DNA of 64,000 bases from Pollutiaquabacter aromativorans. GTDB taxonomy: Bacteria > Bacteroidota > Bacteroidia > AKYH767-A > 2013-40CM-41-45. Position 1 is the stretch's first letter. Every line of letters begins with the position of its first letter. This document shows, piece by piece, positions 45,415-55,100 of the stretch. The translations under genes and the position numbers were made by a program. The stretch is from positions 1,426,001 to 1,490,000 of the forward strand of contig CP185379.1 in assembly GCA_049177215.1 (NCBI GenBank), given 5' to 3'. The notes beneath the pieces were generated by a model. It did no database searches. It was not told the origin of the DNA and saw nothing but the letters and a program-made list of their open reading frames with translations.

Positions 45415-46269
45415 ATGACCAAACAACTTAAAGAAAAACTGGCCTTCTGGACGTTCAGGATCTTAAGCCTGTTCGTGGTCGGGATGCTCTTCTGGATACT
45501 CTACTTCATCTTCATCAGAGGCTGGAAGACAATATCCTGGGAGTTCCTTACCAGCATGCCGGAAGATGGCATGACCGCCGGTGGGATTTATCCGGCCATC
45601 ATCGGAACGCTTTGCCTCATGGCCGGCAGCATGCTCTTTTCGTTCCCCATCGGTATCATGGCCGGCATCTATCTGAATGAATACATGAAGGATTCCTGGT
45701 TCAAGCGATTTGTCAAGATGATGACCAACAACCTGGCCGGTGTACCTTCGATCGTCTTCGGACTCTTCGGCATGTCGCTTTTCGTGAATACACTGGAGTT
45801 CGGCGATTCCATCCTGGCCGGATCCCTCACCCTCAGCCTGCTGGCATTGCCTGTCGTGATCCGGGTAACGGAGGAAGCCTTGCTGGCGGTCGATCAATCG
45901 TTCCGGCAGGGAAGCCTGGCACTTGGCGCGACCAAACTGCAAACCATCCGCCGGGTGGTACTTCCGATCGCCACACCGAATATCATTACCGGTCTTATCC
46001 TTTCCGTCGGCAGGGTTTCGGGCGAAACGGCTCCGATCCTTTTTACCGTAGCAGCCTACTTCCTGCCTAAATTGCCTTCCAGCATCTTTGACCAGGTCAT
46101 GGCGCTTCCCTATCACTTGTACGTTATTTCCACCAGCGGAACCGATATCCAGGCATCGCGCGACATGGCTTACGGCACGGCTCTCGTGCTGGTCATGATC
46201 GTTCTCCTGCTGAACCTGGCCGCCAATGCGCTCCGTCGTTACTTTGGCAACAAAGTCAAAATGAATTGA
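45415..46269 (+). CDS. pstA: Phosphate ABC transporter permease PstA
   Basis: A 284-residue second permease subunit, starting MTKQLKEKLAFWTFRIL two bases after the pstC stop. Six membrane segments and the coupling motif GSLALGATKLQTIRRVVLPIA are present. NNLAGVPSIVFGLFGMSLFV and RVSGETAPILFT are typical of PstA. The open frame reaches further back into pstC, but the chosen ATG gives the usual N-terminus. It pairs with PstC to form the channel through which phosphate enters the cytoplasm. Confidence 0.95.
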   Translation: MTKQLKEKLAFWTFRILSLFVVGMLFWILYFIFIRGWKTISWEFLTSMPEDGMTAGGIYPAIIGTLCLMAGSMLFSFPIGIMAGIYLNEYMKDSWFKRFVKMMTNNLAGVPSIVFGLFGMSLFVNTLEFGDSILAGSLTLSLLALPVVIRVTEEALLAVDQSFRQGSLALGATKLQTIRRVVLPIATPNIITGLILSVGRVSGETAPILFTVAAYFLPKLPSSIFDQVMALPYHLYVISTSGTDIQASRDMAYGTALVLVMIVLLLNLAANALRRYFGNKVKMN

Positions 46270-46275
46270 TGCTCC

Positions 46276-47034
46276 ATGAATAAGATCGAAACCCGGAACG
46301 TCCACCTCTACTACGGAGATTTCCACGCCCTGAAGGGTATTGACATCGCCATAGAAGCCAATACGGTGACGGCGCTCATCGGTCCTTCCGGCTGCGGGAA
46401 GTCCACGTATCTGCGACTCTTCAACCGCATGAATGACCTCATCGATAATGTCCGGATAGAAGGAGATGTATTGCTCGATGGGCGCGACGTTTACAAGAAG
46501 GACATCGGCATGCGGATGGATGAACTGCGCAAGCGGGTCGGCATGGTTTTCCAAAAGCCGAACCCCTTCCCGAAGTCCATCTTTGAAAATGTCGCCTACG
46601 GTCTGCGTGTCAACGGTATCGGAAACGAATCATTCATCGAAGAACGCGTGGAAACTTCTCTGCGACAGTCGGCACTCTGGGAAGAAGTCAAGGACAAGTT
46701 GAAAAAATCCGCCTTCGAGCTCTCCGGAGGACAACAGCAGCGACTCTGCATCGCGCGCGCGCTGGCGATCGAACCTTCCGTCTTATTGATGGACGAACCT
46801 GCATCCGCGCTCGATCCGATCTCAACGGCCAAGATCGAGGAACTCATCTACGAACTCAAGAGCAAGTACACCATCATCATTGTCACCCACAACATGCAAC
46901 AGGCCGGTCGTGTTTCGGATAAGACGGCCTTCTTCTATCTTGGGGAACTGATCGAATACGACACCACACCGACCATCTTTACCAATCCCCGGGACAAACG
47001 CACCCAGGATTACGTAACCGGCCGATTCGGCTGA
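46276..47034 (+). CDS. pstB: Phosphate ABC transporter ATPase PstB
   Basis: A 252-residue cytoplasmic ATPase that powers the PstC-PstA channel. Walker A GPSGCGKST is at 36-44, the Q-loop is in GMVFQKPNPFPKS, the signature is LSGGQQQRL, Walker B is VLLMDEPASALDP, and the switch His is in IIVTHNMQQ. The NPFP segment after the Q-loop and the DKTAFFYLGELIE segment near the end are diagnostic for PstB. It starts six bases after pstA. Confidence 0.97.
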   Translation: MNKIETRNVHLYYGDFHALKGIDIAIEANTVTALIGPSGCGKSTYLRLFNRMNDLIDNVRIEGDVLLDGRDVYKKDIGMRMDELRKRVGMVFQKPNPFPKSIFENVAYGLRVNGIGNESFIEERVETSLRQSALWEEVKDKLKKSAFELSGGQQQRLCIARALAIEPSVLLMDEPASALDPISTAKIEELIYELKSKYTIIIVTHNMQQAGRVSDKTAFFYLGELIEYDTTPTIFTNPRDKRTQDYVTGRFG

Positions 47035-47095
47035 GCGCTGTTGGCTCATAGTAGCCGTACGATTATCATTAAAAACTGTATCAACATCCTTCATC

Positions 47096-47770
47096 ATGAC
47101 GCACCTGGACGTCGAACTCAAACGACTCAAAGACGAATCCGTCGAATTGTTCGAACTGGTCATTTCCCAGCTCCGAAAAGGCAGGATCGCACTGCTGGAT
47201 TTCGACAAGGACCTGGCGCGCGAAGTCAATTTCAACGAAAAGCGCGTCAATGCACTGGAGTTGAAAATCGACAAGGACTGCGAGAACATCTTTGCCTTGT
47301 TCAACCCCGTTGCGATCGACCTGCGCTTTGTGCTGGCGGTGTTGAAGATCAATTCCAATCTTGAACGGATCGGAGACATCGCCGACGGCATCGCACGCTA
47401 TGTGATCGAAGCCGATGCACCGTTTCACGGCGACTTACTGAAAGTGACCCGTCTGGACGAGATGTACACCCTCGCCATTGAAATGCTGGAGGATGTACGG
47501 AAATGCTTCAATGAAGAAGACACCCGGCTGGCCCGAGGCGTTTTCAAGAAGGACGATGTGCTGGACGATATCAACGGGAGCGCCAACCGTGTCGTGGAAG
47601 CCCTGATCCGCAAGGAAGCGGAACACATTGCTCCCGCCCTTCACATCATCTCCACTATTCGAAAGCTCGAACGTACGGGGGACCAGGTCAAGAACATTGC
47701 TGAGGAGATCATCTTCTACCTCGAAGCCAAGGTGCTGAAACACGGCAGCGGTAAGGTAATCGAAGACTGA
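47096..47770 (+). CDS. phoU: Phosphate signalling protein PhoU
   Basis: A 224-residue helical protein made of two three-helix bundles, each with an acidic metal-binding motif: DLRFVLAVLKINSNLERIGDIADGI has the first E-x-x-x-D cluster, and STIRKLERTGDQVKNIAEEI the second. PhoU links the Pst transporter to the phosphate histidine kinase and keeps the Pho response off when phosphate is plentiful. It is the last gene of the operon, 61 bases after pstB, and converges on pyrD with only 12 bases between. Confidence 0.95.
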   Translation: MTHLDVELKRLKDESVELFELVISQLRKGRIALLDFDKDLAREVNFNEKRVNALELKIDKDCENIFALFNPVAIDLRFVLAVLKINSNLERIGDIADGIARYVIEADAPFHGDLLKVTRLDEMYTLAIEMLEDVRKCFNEEDTRLARGVFKKDDVLDDINGSANRVVEALIRKEAEHIAPALHIISTIRKLERTGDQVKNIAEEIIFYLEAKVLKHGSGKVIED

Positions 47771-47782
47771 GGCCCAAACCGC

Positions 47783-48826
47783 TCATCGTACGAGGCTGCG
47801 CAGAATCCGCTTCACGAGTCCGGGCCCTTCGTAGATGAAGCCAGTGTACAGTTGCACCAGATCGGCTCCTGCGTCCAGCTTTTCCTGAGCTTCTTCCGGT
47901 GAATGAATTCCACCGACGCCGATGATGGCGAAGCGCTTTTGCGCGCGCCCGGCGATGTGGCGGATAACTGCGGTTGATTTACGGGTTAGGGGGCGTCCGC
48001 TTAGTCCACCGGCTCCGATGGCCTCCACCTGTTCCGAAGCGGTCTTCAATCCGCTCCGGTCCAGCGTCGTATTCGAAGCGATCACACCGGCCAAGCCCGC
48101 TTCGAGGACAACCGCGACGATATCGTCCAGTTGTTCCGTGCTGAGATCCGGCGCTATCTTCAGGAAAACCGGTCTGGCTTTCCCTCCCTTAGCCAAATCA
48201 CTGCACCGTTTCATCAGTTGCCGTAGAATCGCCAACAAGGGTTCTTTCTCCTGCAGCGCGCGGAGACCGGGCGTGTTCGGGGAACTGACATTCACGACGA
48301 AGTAATCGACCACCGGATACAAAGCCTCCAGACACAGCAGGTAGTCATTCACCGCCTGTTCGTTGGGTGTATCCTTGTTCTTTCCGATGTTCCCGCCGAT
48401 GATCAATCCGGGGCGTCGCTTTCGCAATCGTTCCGCCGCGGCGGTTGCGCCGGCATTGTTGAAACCCATGCGGTTGATCAGGGCTTCATCTAGGGGCAGC
48501 CTAAACAACCGAGGCCGGGGATTTCCGGCTTGTGGTCGCGGGGTCACCGTACCGATCTCGACAAAGCCGAAACCGAGATCACCCAGTTCCCGGTACAGCC
48601 GGGCATCCTTATCGAAGCCGGCTGCCAGGCCAACCGGGTTGGGAAATTCCAATCCGGCTACGGTACGTTTCAGGCCGGGATCGTCCACCCGGTACATCGA
48701 CCGTACCAGCGGCCGCACGATCGGGATACGCATCCCGTTTCGCAGGATACCAAAGACCGCATGATGCACCTGCTCCGGGTCGAACAGGAACAGGAGTGGT
48801 TTCAGGAAGGAACGGTACAGCGACAT
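47783..48826 (-). CDS. pyrD: Quinone-dependent dihydroorotate dehydrogenase (class 2)
   Basis: A membrane-associated enzyme of about 347 residues that oxidises dihydroorotate to orotate in pyrimidine synthesis, passing electrons to quinone. The N-terminal amphipathic part (SLYRSFLKPLLFLFDPEQVHH) marks class 2. Visible motifs are GLAAGFDKDARLYREL, the GTVTPRPQAGNPRPRLFRL loop, the catalytic serine in VNVSSPNTPGLR, and the FMN-binding end IIGVGGIHSPEEAQEKLDAGADLVQ (read in segments). The ATG at 48824-48826 is used; a TTG nine bases earlier belongs to the -7 box. It is a single-gene unit. Confidence 0.96.
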   Translation of the reverse strand: MSLYRSFLKPLLFLFDPEQVHHAVFGILRNGMRIPIVRPLVRSMYRVDDPGLKRTVAGLEFPNPVGLAAGFDKDARLYRELGDLGFGFVEIGTVTPRPQAGNPRPRLFRLPLDEALINRMGFNNAGATAAAERLRKRRPGLIIGGNIGKNKDTPNEQAVNDYLLCLEALYPVVDYFVVNVSSPNTPGLRALQEKEPLLAILRQLMKRCSDLAKGGKARPVFLKIAPDLSTEQLDDIVAVVLEAGLAGVIASNTTLDRSGLKTASEQVEAIGAGGLSGRPLTRKSTAVIRHIAGRAQKRFAIIGVGGIHSPEEAQEKLDAGADLVQLYTGFIYEGPGLVKRILRSLVR

Positions 48827-48832
48827 CGGCCG

Positions 48833-48840
48833 CAAAGATA
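48833..48840 (-). promoter_or_regulatory. -7 box (TATCTTTG) of pyrD, nearly leaderless
   Basis: On the minus strand a perfect TAnnTTTG ends six bases before the ATG, so the transcript would start at or just before the start codon. No good -33 TTG is seen. Confidence 0.55.
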
Positions 48841-48926
48841 ATCGGAATGCGTTGCCCGGCTAAAGCTCAAACATCCGGGGTCTCCGACCGGCCATGAATC
48901 CGAGCAATCGGGGCGGTTAAACTTTT

Positions 48927-48940
48927 TTAGGCTAACCTAA
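48927..48940 (+). promoter_or_regulatory. DtxR/MntR-type operator over the metal-regulator promoter
   Basis: TTAGGCTAACCTAA; its reverse complement TTAGGTTAGCCTAA equals the first 14 bases of the classic 19-bp DtxR consensus. It lies in the -33 region, directly upstream of the perfect -7 box TATATTTG (48951-48958). A further CCTAA-type half-site (GCCTAAATT) overlaps the end of that box, 15 bases before the start codon. Confidence 0.7.
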
Positions 48941-48972
48941 ATTTAATTTATATATTTGCCTAAATTTATCCC

Positions 48973-49692
48973 ATGGCGCATTCCACCTCTGAGGAGAACT
49001 ACCTGAAATCCATCTATCACCTGTCCAAGTCGGAAGGCGGATCGATCGGCACCAATGTGCTGGCTGCGGATCTGAACACCACCGCCGCTTCCGTCACCGA
49101 GATGCTGAAGCGGCTTTCGGGAAAGCGGCTCGTCGACTACCGGCCGTACCACGGCGTTTCGTTGACCCTGGCCGGCAGGAAGGCCGCGTTGGCAACGATC
49201 CGCAAGCACAGGCTGTGGGAAATGTTTCTCGTAAAATCCCTGGGCTTTGGTTGGGACCAGGTGCATGACATCGCCGAACAGTTGGAACATATCCAGTCGG
49301 ATCTCTTGACCGACCGGTTGGAAGCGTTCCTGGGGCATCCTGCTTTCGATCCGCATGGCGACCCGATACCGGACAGCCGCGGACGGATGCCGGACCGTCG
49401 CGAGCTCAGATTGGTGGAACTTTCACCCGGTGAATCGGGCATTCTGTGCAGCGTAGGAACGGACGATCCCGAATTCCTGCGTCAACTGGACGAGCTGGGT
49501 ATCGGGCTGGGAACCCGGATCCAGTTGGAGGACCGGTATGCCTTCGACGGCTCTGCGCGGATCCGGATCCGGCCCGGCAGGCGCCAACTCTATCTTGCGG
49601 AACCGCTGATGCGCCATCTATTCATCCAGCGACCCGCACAGGCAGGAAAACGCGCTTCGACGAAGCGGCAATTCACGCGAACCGGCAAATAA
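48973..49692 (+). CDS. DtxR/MntR-family metal-dependent repressor
   Basis: A 239-residue regulator. Residues 1-65 form the winged helix (ENYLKSIYHLS, NTTAASVTEMLKRLSGKRLV). The dimerisation and metal-binding domain follows (KHRLWEMFLVKSLGFGWDQVHDIAEQLEHI), with the Glu and His ligands of the family, and the C-terminal part (about 150-220) is an SH3/FeoA-like domain (VELSPGESGILCSVG). It probably represses itself and the manganese/iron transporter nine bases downstream when metal is plentiful, through the operator at 48927-48940. Mn versus Fe preference cannot be decided from the sequence; the Nramp partner favours Mn. Confidence 0.9.
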   Translation: MAHSTSEENYLKSIYHLSKSEGGSIGTNVLAADLNTTAASVTEMLKRLSGKRLVDYRPYHGVSLTLAGRKAALATIRKHRLWEMFLVKSLGFGWDQVHDIAEQLEHIQSDLLTDRLEAFLGHPAFDPHGDPIPDSRGRMPDRRELRLVELSPGESGILCSVGTDDPEFLRQLDELGIGLGTRIQLEDRYAFDGSARIRIRPGRRQLYLAEPLMRHLFIQRPAQAGKRASTKRQFTRTGK

Positions 49693-49701
49693 ATTTTCAC
49701 G

Positions 49702-51582
49702 ATGACCACTTCTTCCAACGACTCCCTTTCAGAGGTTCACGGATCCGTCGATACCACTGTACATAAGGGAAGATTCCGAAAGCTGCTGTCCTTTCTAGGT
49801 CCCGCCTACCTGGTATCCGTGGGGTATATGGATCCCGGCAACTGGGCAACCGATATCGCCGGAGGCAGCCGTTTCGGGTACGCGTTGATCTGGGTGTTGC
49901 TGATGTCGAACCTGATGGCCGTACTCCTCCAGAGTCTTTCGGCTCGATTAGGGATTGTCCGGGGACGGGATCTTGCTCAAGCGTCGCGCGAAACCTATTC
50001 CCGACCCGTGAACCTGTTTCTCTGGTTCCTGGCCGAGATCGCCATCGCTGCCACCGATCTCGCCGAAGTGCTGGGAATGGCCATCGGCATTCAGTTACTG
50101 TTCGGTCTACCGCTGATCTATGGCGTTCTCCTCACGGTGCTGGACACTTTTCTGCTCCTTTTCCTGTTGAACTTCGGCATCCGGAAGATCGAGGCGTTCA
50201 TTCTGTCGCTGATCTCCATCATCGGACTCAGTTTTCTGACGGAGATGATCCTGGCAAAACCGGACCTGAGCGAGGTCGTTACCGGCTTCGTTCCCTCCCT
50301 GCCGAACGAAGCCGCCTTGTATATCGCGATCGGCATCATCGGGGCGACCGTGATGCCACACAACCTCTACCTGCACTCATCACTGGTCCAGACCCGGCGG
50401 ATCGACCGCAGCAACTCCGGAATTCGACGCGCGATCCGGTTCAATTTTATCGACTCCGTCATCGCCCTCAATCTCGCCTTCTTTGTCAATGCCGCCATCC
50501 TGGTACTGGCCGCCTCTACCTTTTTTAGAAACGGCATGTTTACGGTCAGTGAGATCCAGGACGCGCACCATTTCCTGGAGCCGCTGCTCGGCAGCAAACT
50601 CGCGCCTGTCCTGTTCGCGGTTGCCCTGATCGCCGCCGGTCAAAGTTCTACCGTCACCGGAACCCTGGCCGGACAAATCGTAATGGAAGGTTACCTCCAT
50701 CTCCGATTATCGCCCTGGATCCGCAGAATCATCACGCGCCTGGTGGCGATCATTCCCGCACTGCTTACCATCCACTATTTCGGCGAGTCCGCGACCGGCG
50801 AGTTGCTGGTATTGTCACAAGTGATTCTCAGCCTGCAATTGGGATTCGCGATCATTCCCCTGATCCATTTCACTTCGGATAAAGAAAAAATGGGGGACTT
50901 CCGGATTTCCTGGTGGGTGAAGTCACTCGCCTGGCTGTCCGCGACGATCATCGTAGGCTTGAATGTGCGCCTGGTCATCGATGAGATCAGCGCCTGGTTG
51001 TCTGCCAGTGCGGATCCCACGCTGCTGGCCTGGACGGTCATCCCATTGGCCTTGTCTGTGGGTGCGCTGTTGCTTTACGTAACCATCAAACCACTGTTTC
51101 CGCGCATTGTTCGCCCCAGTGCACGCGCGCCGCACGGTGGACCCAGAACACTTGGCCAAGTAGAAACCATCCGGTACAGTCGAATCGCTATTACCGTCGA
51201 CTTCTCCCAGTCCGACGAAGCTTCCATTGCTTCCGCCTTAGGACAAGGAGGAAAGGACGCGACGTATTGTCTGATCCATGTTGTAGAATCCGCCGGTGCA
51301 ATGGTCATGCGACAGGATATCCGGGATATGGAAATGCTGAGTGACCGCAAGAACCTGGAAAAGTACCAGGAGGACCTGAGTGCCAAAGGGTTCAAGGTCG
51401 AGTACCGTATCGGTTTTGGCACCACGCGTAAGGCTATCCCGGATCTGGTCAAGGATTTTCAACCTGATTTGCTGGTCATGGGCGCTCACGGCCACATGGG
51501 CTTCAAGGATCTGCTTTTCGGTACCACTGTCGATAAAGTCCGGCATCGCGTCCAAATACCGGTTTTGGTCGTACGCCCATGA
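49702..51582 (+). CDS. mntH: Nramp Mn/Fe transporter fused to a universal stress protein domain
   Basis: A 626-residue proton-coupled divalent-metal importer with a cytoplasmic tail. The first 460 residues are an Nramp core with 11 or so membrane segments; metal-site motifs DPGNW (Asp44-Asn47) and MPHNLYLHSS are intact. Residues from about 488 to the end form a UspA-like domain (YSRIAITVDFSQSDEASIA), with the ATP-binding pattern G-2x-G-9x-G-T in GAHGHMGFKDLLFGTT. This joins uptake and a possible nucleotide sensor in one chain. The gene follows the repressor by nine bases. Function of the Usp tail is an inference; I believe other members of the phylum have such fusions. Confidence 0.92.
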   Translation: MTTSSNDSLSEVHGSVDTTVHKGRFRKLLSFLGPAYLVSVGYMDPGNWATDIAGGSRFGYALIWVLLMSNLMAVLLQSLSARLGIVRGRDLAQASRETYSRPVNLFLWFLAEIAIAATDLAEVLGMAIGIQLLFGLPLIYGVLLTVLDTFLLLFLLNFGIRKIEAFILSLISIIGLSFLTEMILAKPDLSEVVTGFVPSLPNEAALYIAIGIIGATVMPHNLYLHSSLVQTRRIDRSNSGIRRAIRFNFIDSVIALNLAFFVNAAILVLAASTFFRNGMFTVSEIQDAHHFLEPLLGSKLAPVLFAVALIAAGQSSTVTGTLAGQIVMEGYLHLRLSPWIRRIITRLVAIIPALLTIHYFGESATGELLVLSQVILSLQLGFAIIPLIHFTSDKEKMGDFRISWWVKSLAWLSATIIVGLNVRLVIDEISAWLSASADPTLLAWTVIPLALSVGALLLYVTIKPLFPRIVRPSARAPHGGPRTLGQVETIRYSRIAITVDFSQSDEASIASALGQGGKDATYCLIHVVESAGAMVMRQDIRDMEMLSDRKNLEKYQEDLSAKGFKVEYRIGFGTTRKAIPDLVKDFQPDLLVMGAHGHMGFKDLLFGTTVDKVRHRVQIPVLVVRP

Positions 51583-51617
51583 ACCTTTCGTTAAGGGAAA
51601 TTAACCCGGAAATTCAG

Positions 51618-51646
51618 TTTGCATTCGAAAAGTCCGGTTATATTTG
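51618..51646 (+). promoter_or_regulatory. Promoter of the efflux locus (TTTG-N17-TATATTTG)
   Basis: TTTG at 51618-51621, 17 bases, then TATATTTG at 51639-51646, a textbook TTG-N17-23-TAnnTTTG. Transcription should start near 51652, at the GTG of the next gene. Confidence 0.65.
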
Positions 51647-51652
51647 TTCATC

Positions 51653-52033
51653 GTGCTTCGTGCCACCAGCTTTTTTCTGTCATTGAGTTTTCTGCTCACC
51701 GGGGCGGACGGAATTGAATTGTTCAAACTTCCGGGTCTGATCTCCCATTATCTGGAGCATCGGATGGAACAACCGGGTATGGGTGTCGACGATTATCTGG
51801 CATTGCATTATAACACCCGGCACGCCGATCAACCGGAGCATGATGAGAATCTTCCGTTCAAATCCCACGAACATTCCACGGCCTGCTCGCAACTGGTCGC
51901 TTCGTCCGGCGAGGTTCGGGAGTTCAGCATCCGGCTTTTTTCTCCGGTCATTAACCGGATACATATCCCACTGGATGTAAAGATCCGTCATGCCGACGGG
52001 AATGGCGTTTGGCAGCCCCCTCGTCTCGGCTGA
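51653..52033 (+). CDS. Small His-rich exported protein of the heavy-metal efflux locus
   Basis: About 126 residues from a GTG start; the in-frame TTG at 51644 lies inside the -7 box and is unlikely. A hydrophobic N-terminus (FFLSLSFLLTGADG) suggests a signal peptide or anchor. The next part has many His and acidic residues (LISHYLEHR, LALHYNTRHADQPEHDENLPFKSHEH), which could bind metal. Short proteins of this kind with 'LPFKS' often precede CusA-like pumps in Bacteroidota, in my recollection. It starts about 88 bases before the pump gene. I know no tested function; a periplasmic metal scavenger or sensor is a reasonable guess. Confidence 0.65.
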   Translation: MLRATSFFLSLSFLLTGADGIELFKLPGLISHYLEHRMEQPGMGVDDYLALHYNTRHADQPEHDENLPFKSHEHSTACSQLVASSGEVREFSIRLFSPVINRIHIPLDVKIRHADGNGVWQPPRLG

Positions 52034-52121
52034 TCTTTTTTTCTTTTCATTTTATTTCCAACCCACCGGATCCGCATCAGGTCAATGGACCTTTTGCACA
52101 TGATCCGGAAGCTTTCACATC

Positions 52122-55100
52122 ATGCTACAACGCATCATTCGATTCTCCATCGAGAACAAACTCATTATTGGACTCCTGGTCCTCGGTCTCGTCGTATGGG
52201 GAGCCTACTCCGCCAGCCGATTACCGATCGACGCGGTTCCCGACATCACCAACAACCAGGTCCAGATCATCACGGTATCGCCCGCGCTTGGAGCCGGTGA
52301 TATTGAACGACTGATCACGTTTCCGATCGAACAGGCTACCCGTAACATCCCGGGGATCATCGAGCAACGGTCCTTCTCCCGCTTTGGGCTTTCACTGGTT
52401 ACGATCGTCTTTGATGACGCGACCGACGTCTATTGGGCACGTCAACAGGTGAATGAGCGGCTGCAAACCGTTCGCAATGAAATACCGGATGGCAGCGGCA
52501 ATCCGGAACTGGCCCCCGTGACCACGGGACTGGGTGAGATCTTTCAATATGTCGTCAGGGCAAAGCCCGGCTATGAGGGCCGGTATTCCGAACTGGACCT
52601 GAGGACCATCCAGGATTGGATCATCCGGAGGCAACTACTGGGTACGCCCGGTGTGGCGGATGTTTCCTCCTTTGGCGGAAAAGTGAAACAATACGAAGTG
52701 GCGATTGACCCCAACCGACTTCGCTCCTATGGCGTGTCGCTGGAAACCGTATTTGAAGCACTCCACGCCAACAACCAGAACGCAGGAGGCAGCTACATCG
52801 AGAAAGGACCGAATGCGCTTTTCATCCGTACGGAAGGCCTCGTCCAATCGAAAACCCAGATCGCGGGGATTCCGGTCAAGCGCCTGTCGGACGGGAGTTC
52901 GCTAAAGATCGGAGACCTTGGGGAAGTTCGGCTGGGTCATGCCACCCGGTTCGGCGCGCTTTCCTATAATGATGAAGGTGAAGTTGCCGGCGCGGTCGTC
53001 ATGATGCTCAAAGGAGAAAACAGCTCAGCCGTCATCAAGGCTGTGAAAGACCGCATCCGCGAAATCGAAACGACCTTGCCGGAGGGCGTCACCATCGAGC
53101 CATTTCTCGACCGGACCAAAATGGTCAACAACGCCATTTCCACGGTGGAACGGAACCTCCTCGAAGGCGCGCTCATTGTCCTTTTTATCCTCGTGATCTT
53201 CCTGGGCAATCTTCGGGCAGGGCTTCTCGTGGCATCGGTAATACCGCTTTCACTCTTGTTCGCCATCATCCTGATGAATGCCTTCGGTGTCAGTGGAAAT
53301 TTGATGAGCCTTGGCGCGTTGGACTTCGGATTGATCGTCGATGGAGCCGTGATCATCGTCGAAGCGGTCTTGCACCGTCTGCATCATGGAAAACATTTCC
53401 GGGGACATGGAATGGTCACCCGTTCTGAGATGAACGAAGAAGTCGGAACCGCCGCCGGCAAATTGATGAACGCCGCGGTATTCGGGCAGATCATCATCCT
53501 CGTAGTTTACCTACCCATCCTTTCGCTTGAAAGTATCGAAGGCAAGATGTTCAAGCCGATGGCACAAACGGTCGCGTTTGCCATTCTTGGGGCATTCCTG
53601 CTGTCATTGACCTATATCCCGATGATGAGCTCGCTGATCCTGAGCAGGAAGATCAGGACAAAACCCAATTTGGCGGATCGGATTTTGCGCCGGTTGGAAC
53701 ATTGGCACGAAACCGCAATGAACAGGGTGCTGAAAAAACCCATCAGCGTCCTCCTGCTTGCCATTCTGCTCTTTGGCGGATCGATTTCCGTGTTGGCAAG
53801 TCTTGGAGGTGAATTCATACCGGAACTGGAAGAGGGAGATTTTGCCGTTGACACGCGCGTCCTTACCGGAAGTTCCCTGTCCACCTCGGTGGCCGCGGTT
53901 CAACAAGCCGCCGGACTCTTGAAGCAACGATATCCCGAAGTGGAAAAGGTCGTGACCAAAACCGGTAGCGGAGAAATCCCAACCGACCCGATGCCGATCG
54001 AGGCATCGGACATGATGGTAATCCTGAAAGACAAGCAACACTGGACAAGCGCAAAATCGTTCGACGAACTGGCAGAGAAAATGAGTACTACCCTGCAGGA
54101 GATTCCAGGCATTTCGGTCGGCTTTCAGTTCCCGGTACAGATGCGATTCAACGAACTGATGACCGGTGGAAGGCAGGATGTGGTGTGTAAGATCTTCGGC
54201 GACAACCTGGACTCGCTGGCCCGTTACGCAACACTACTTGGAGAAGAAGTACGACAAGTTCCCGGTGCAGTGGACCTGTATGTCGAAGCCGTTACCGGGT
54301 TGCCGCAACTGGTTGTCCGGTACCGGCGCGAAGCCTTGCTTTCGTATGGTCTTCGGGTGGATGAAGTGAACCAGGCCGTGCAGACCGCATTTGCGGGTGC
54401 CTCGGCCGGGATGTTGTTCGAGGATGACCGCCGGTTCGACCTGGTGGTTCGACTGAACGATAACGCCAGGACCGACCTTCAGGACCTCCGGGAATTACCG
54501 GTCCTGTTGCATGACGGAAGTCCGATCCCGCTCTCGCAATTGGCGGATGTCAACCTGGAGGTCGGTCCCAATCAGATCCAGCGGGAGAATGCCCGACGCC
54601 GCATAACGGTAGGATTCAATGTACGCGGGCGGGATGTTCAAAGCATCGTGGAAGAACTCAAAGAACGTGTGCGAACCAAATTGGATCTTCCTTCCGGCTA
54701 TTCGATCACTTACGGCGGCCAGTTCGAAAATCTGATCGCCGCCAAGGCCAGACTCGCCATTGCGGTTCCGATAGCACTGGGCCTGATCCTGCTGCTCCTC
54801 TACTTCGCCTTCGGATCGATCCGGCAAAGTGTTTTGGTCTTTAGCGCCATCCCCTTATCAGCGATCGGCGGCATTGTCGCCCTCTGGCTACGCGGGATGC
54901 CTTTCAGCATTTCGGCCGGGATAGGCTTTATCGCCCTCTTCGGTGTAGCCGTACTGAACGGAATCGTTTTGGTGACCGAGTTCAACCTCCTGAAAAAGTC
55001 CGGGGTAAATTCCATTAAAGAGAGAATCGTGAAAGGTACCCGGATCCGTTTGCGTCCTGTGTTGATGACCGCTGCCGTGGCTTCGCTGGGCTTTCTGCCG

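Noticed and set aside
45463..46554. Minus-strand open frame of 363 codons opposite pstA and pstB
   Set aside because: Both sense genes are textbook Pst components; the antisense translation is His/Asp/Gln-rich without motifs.
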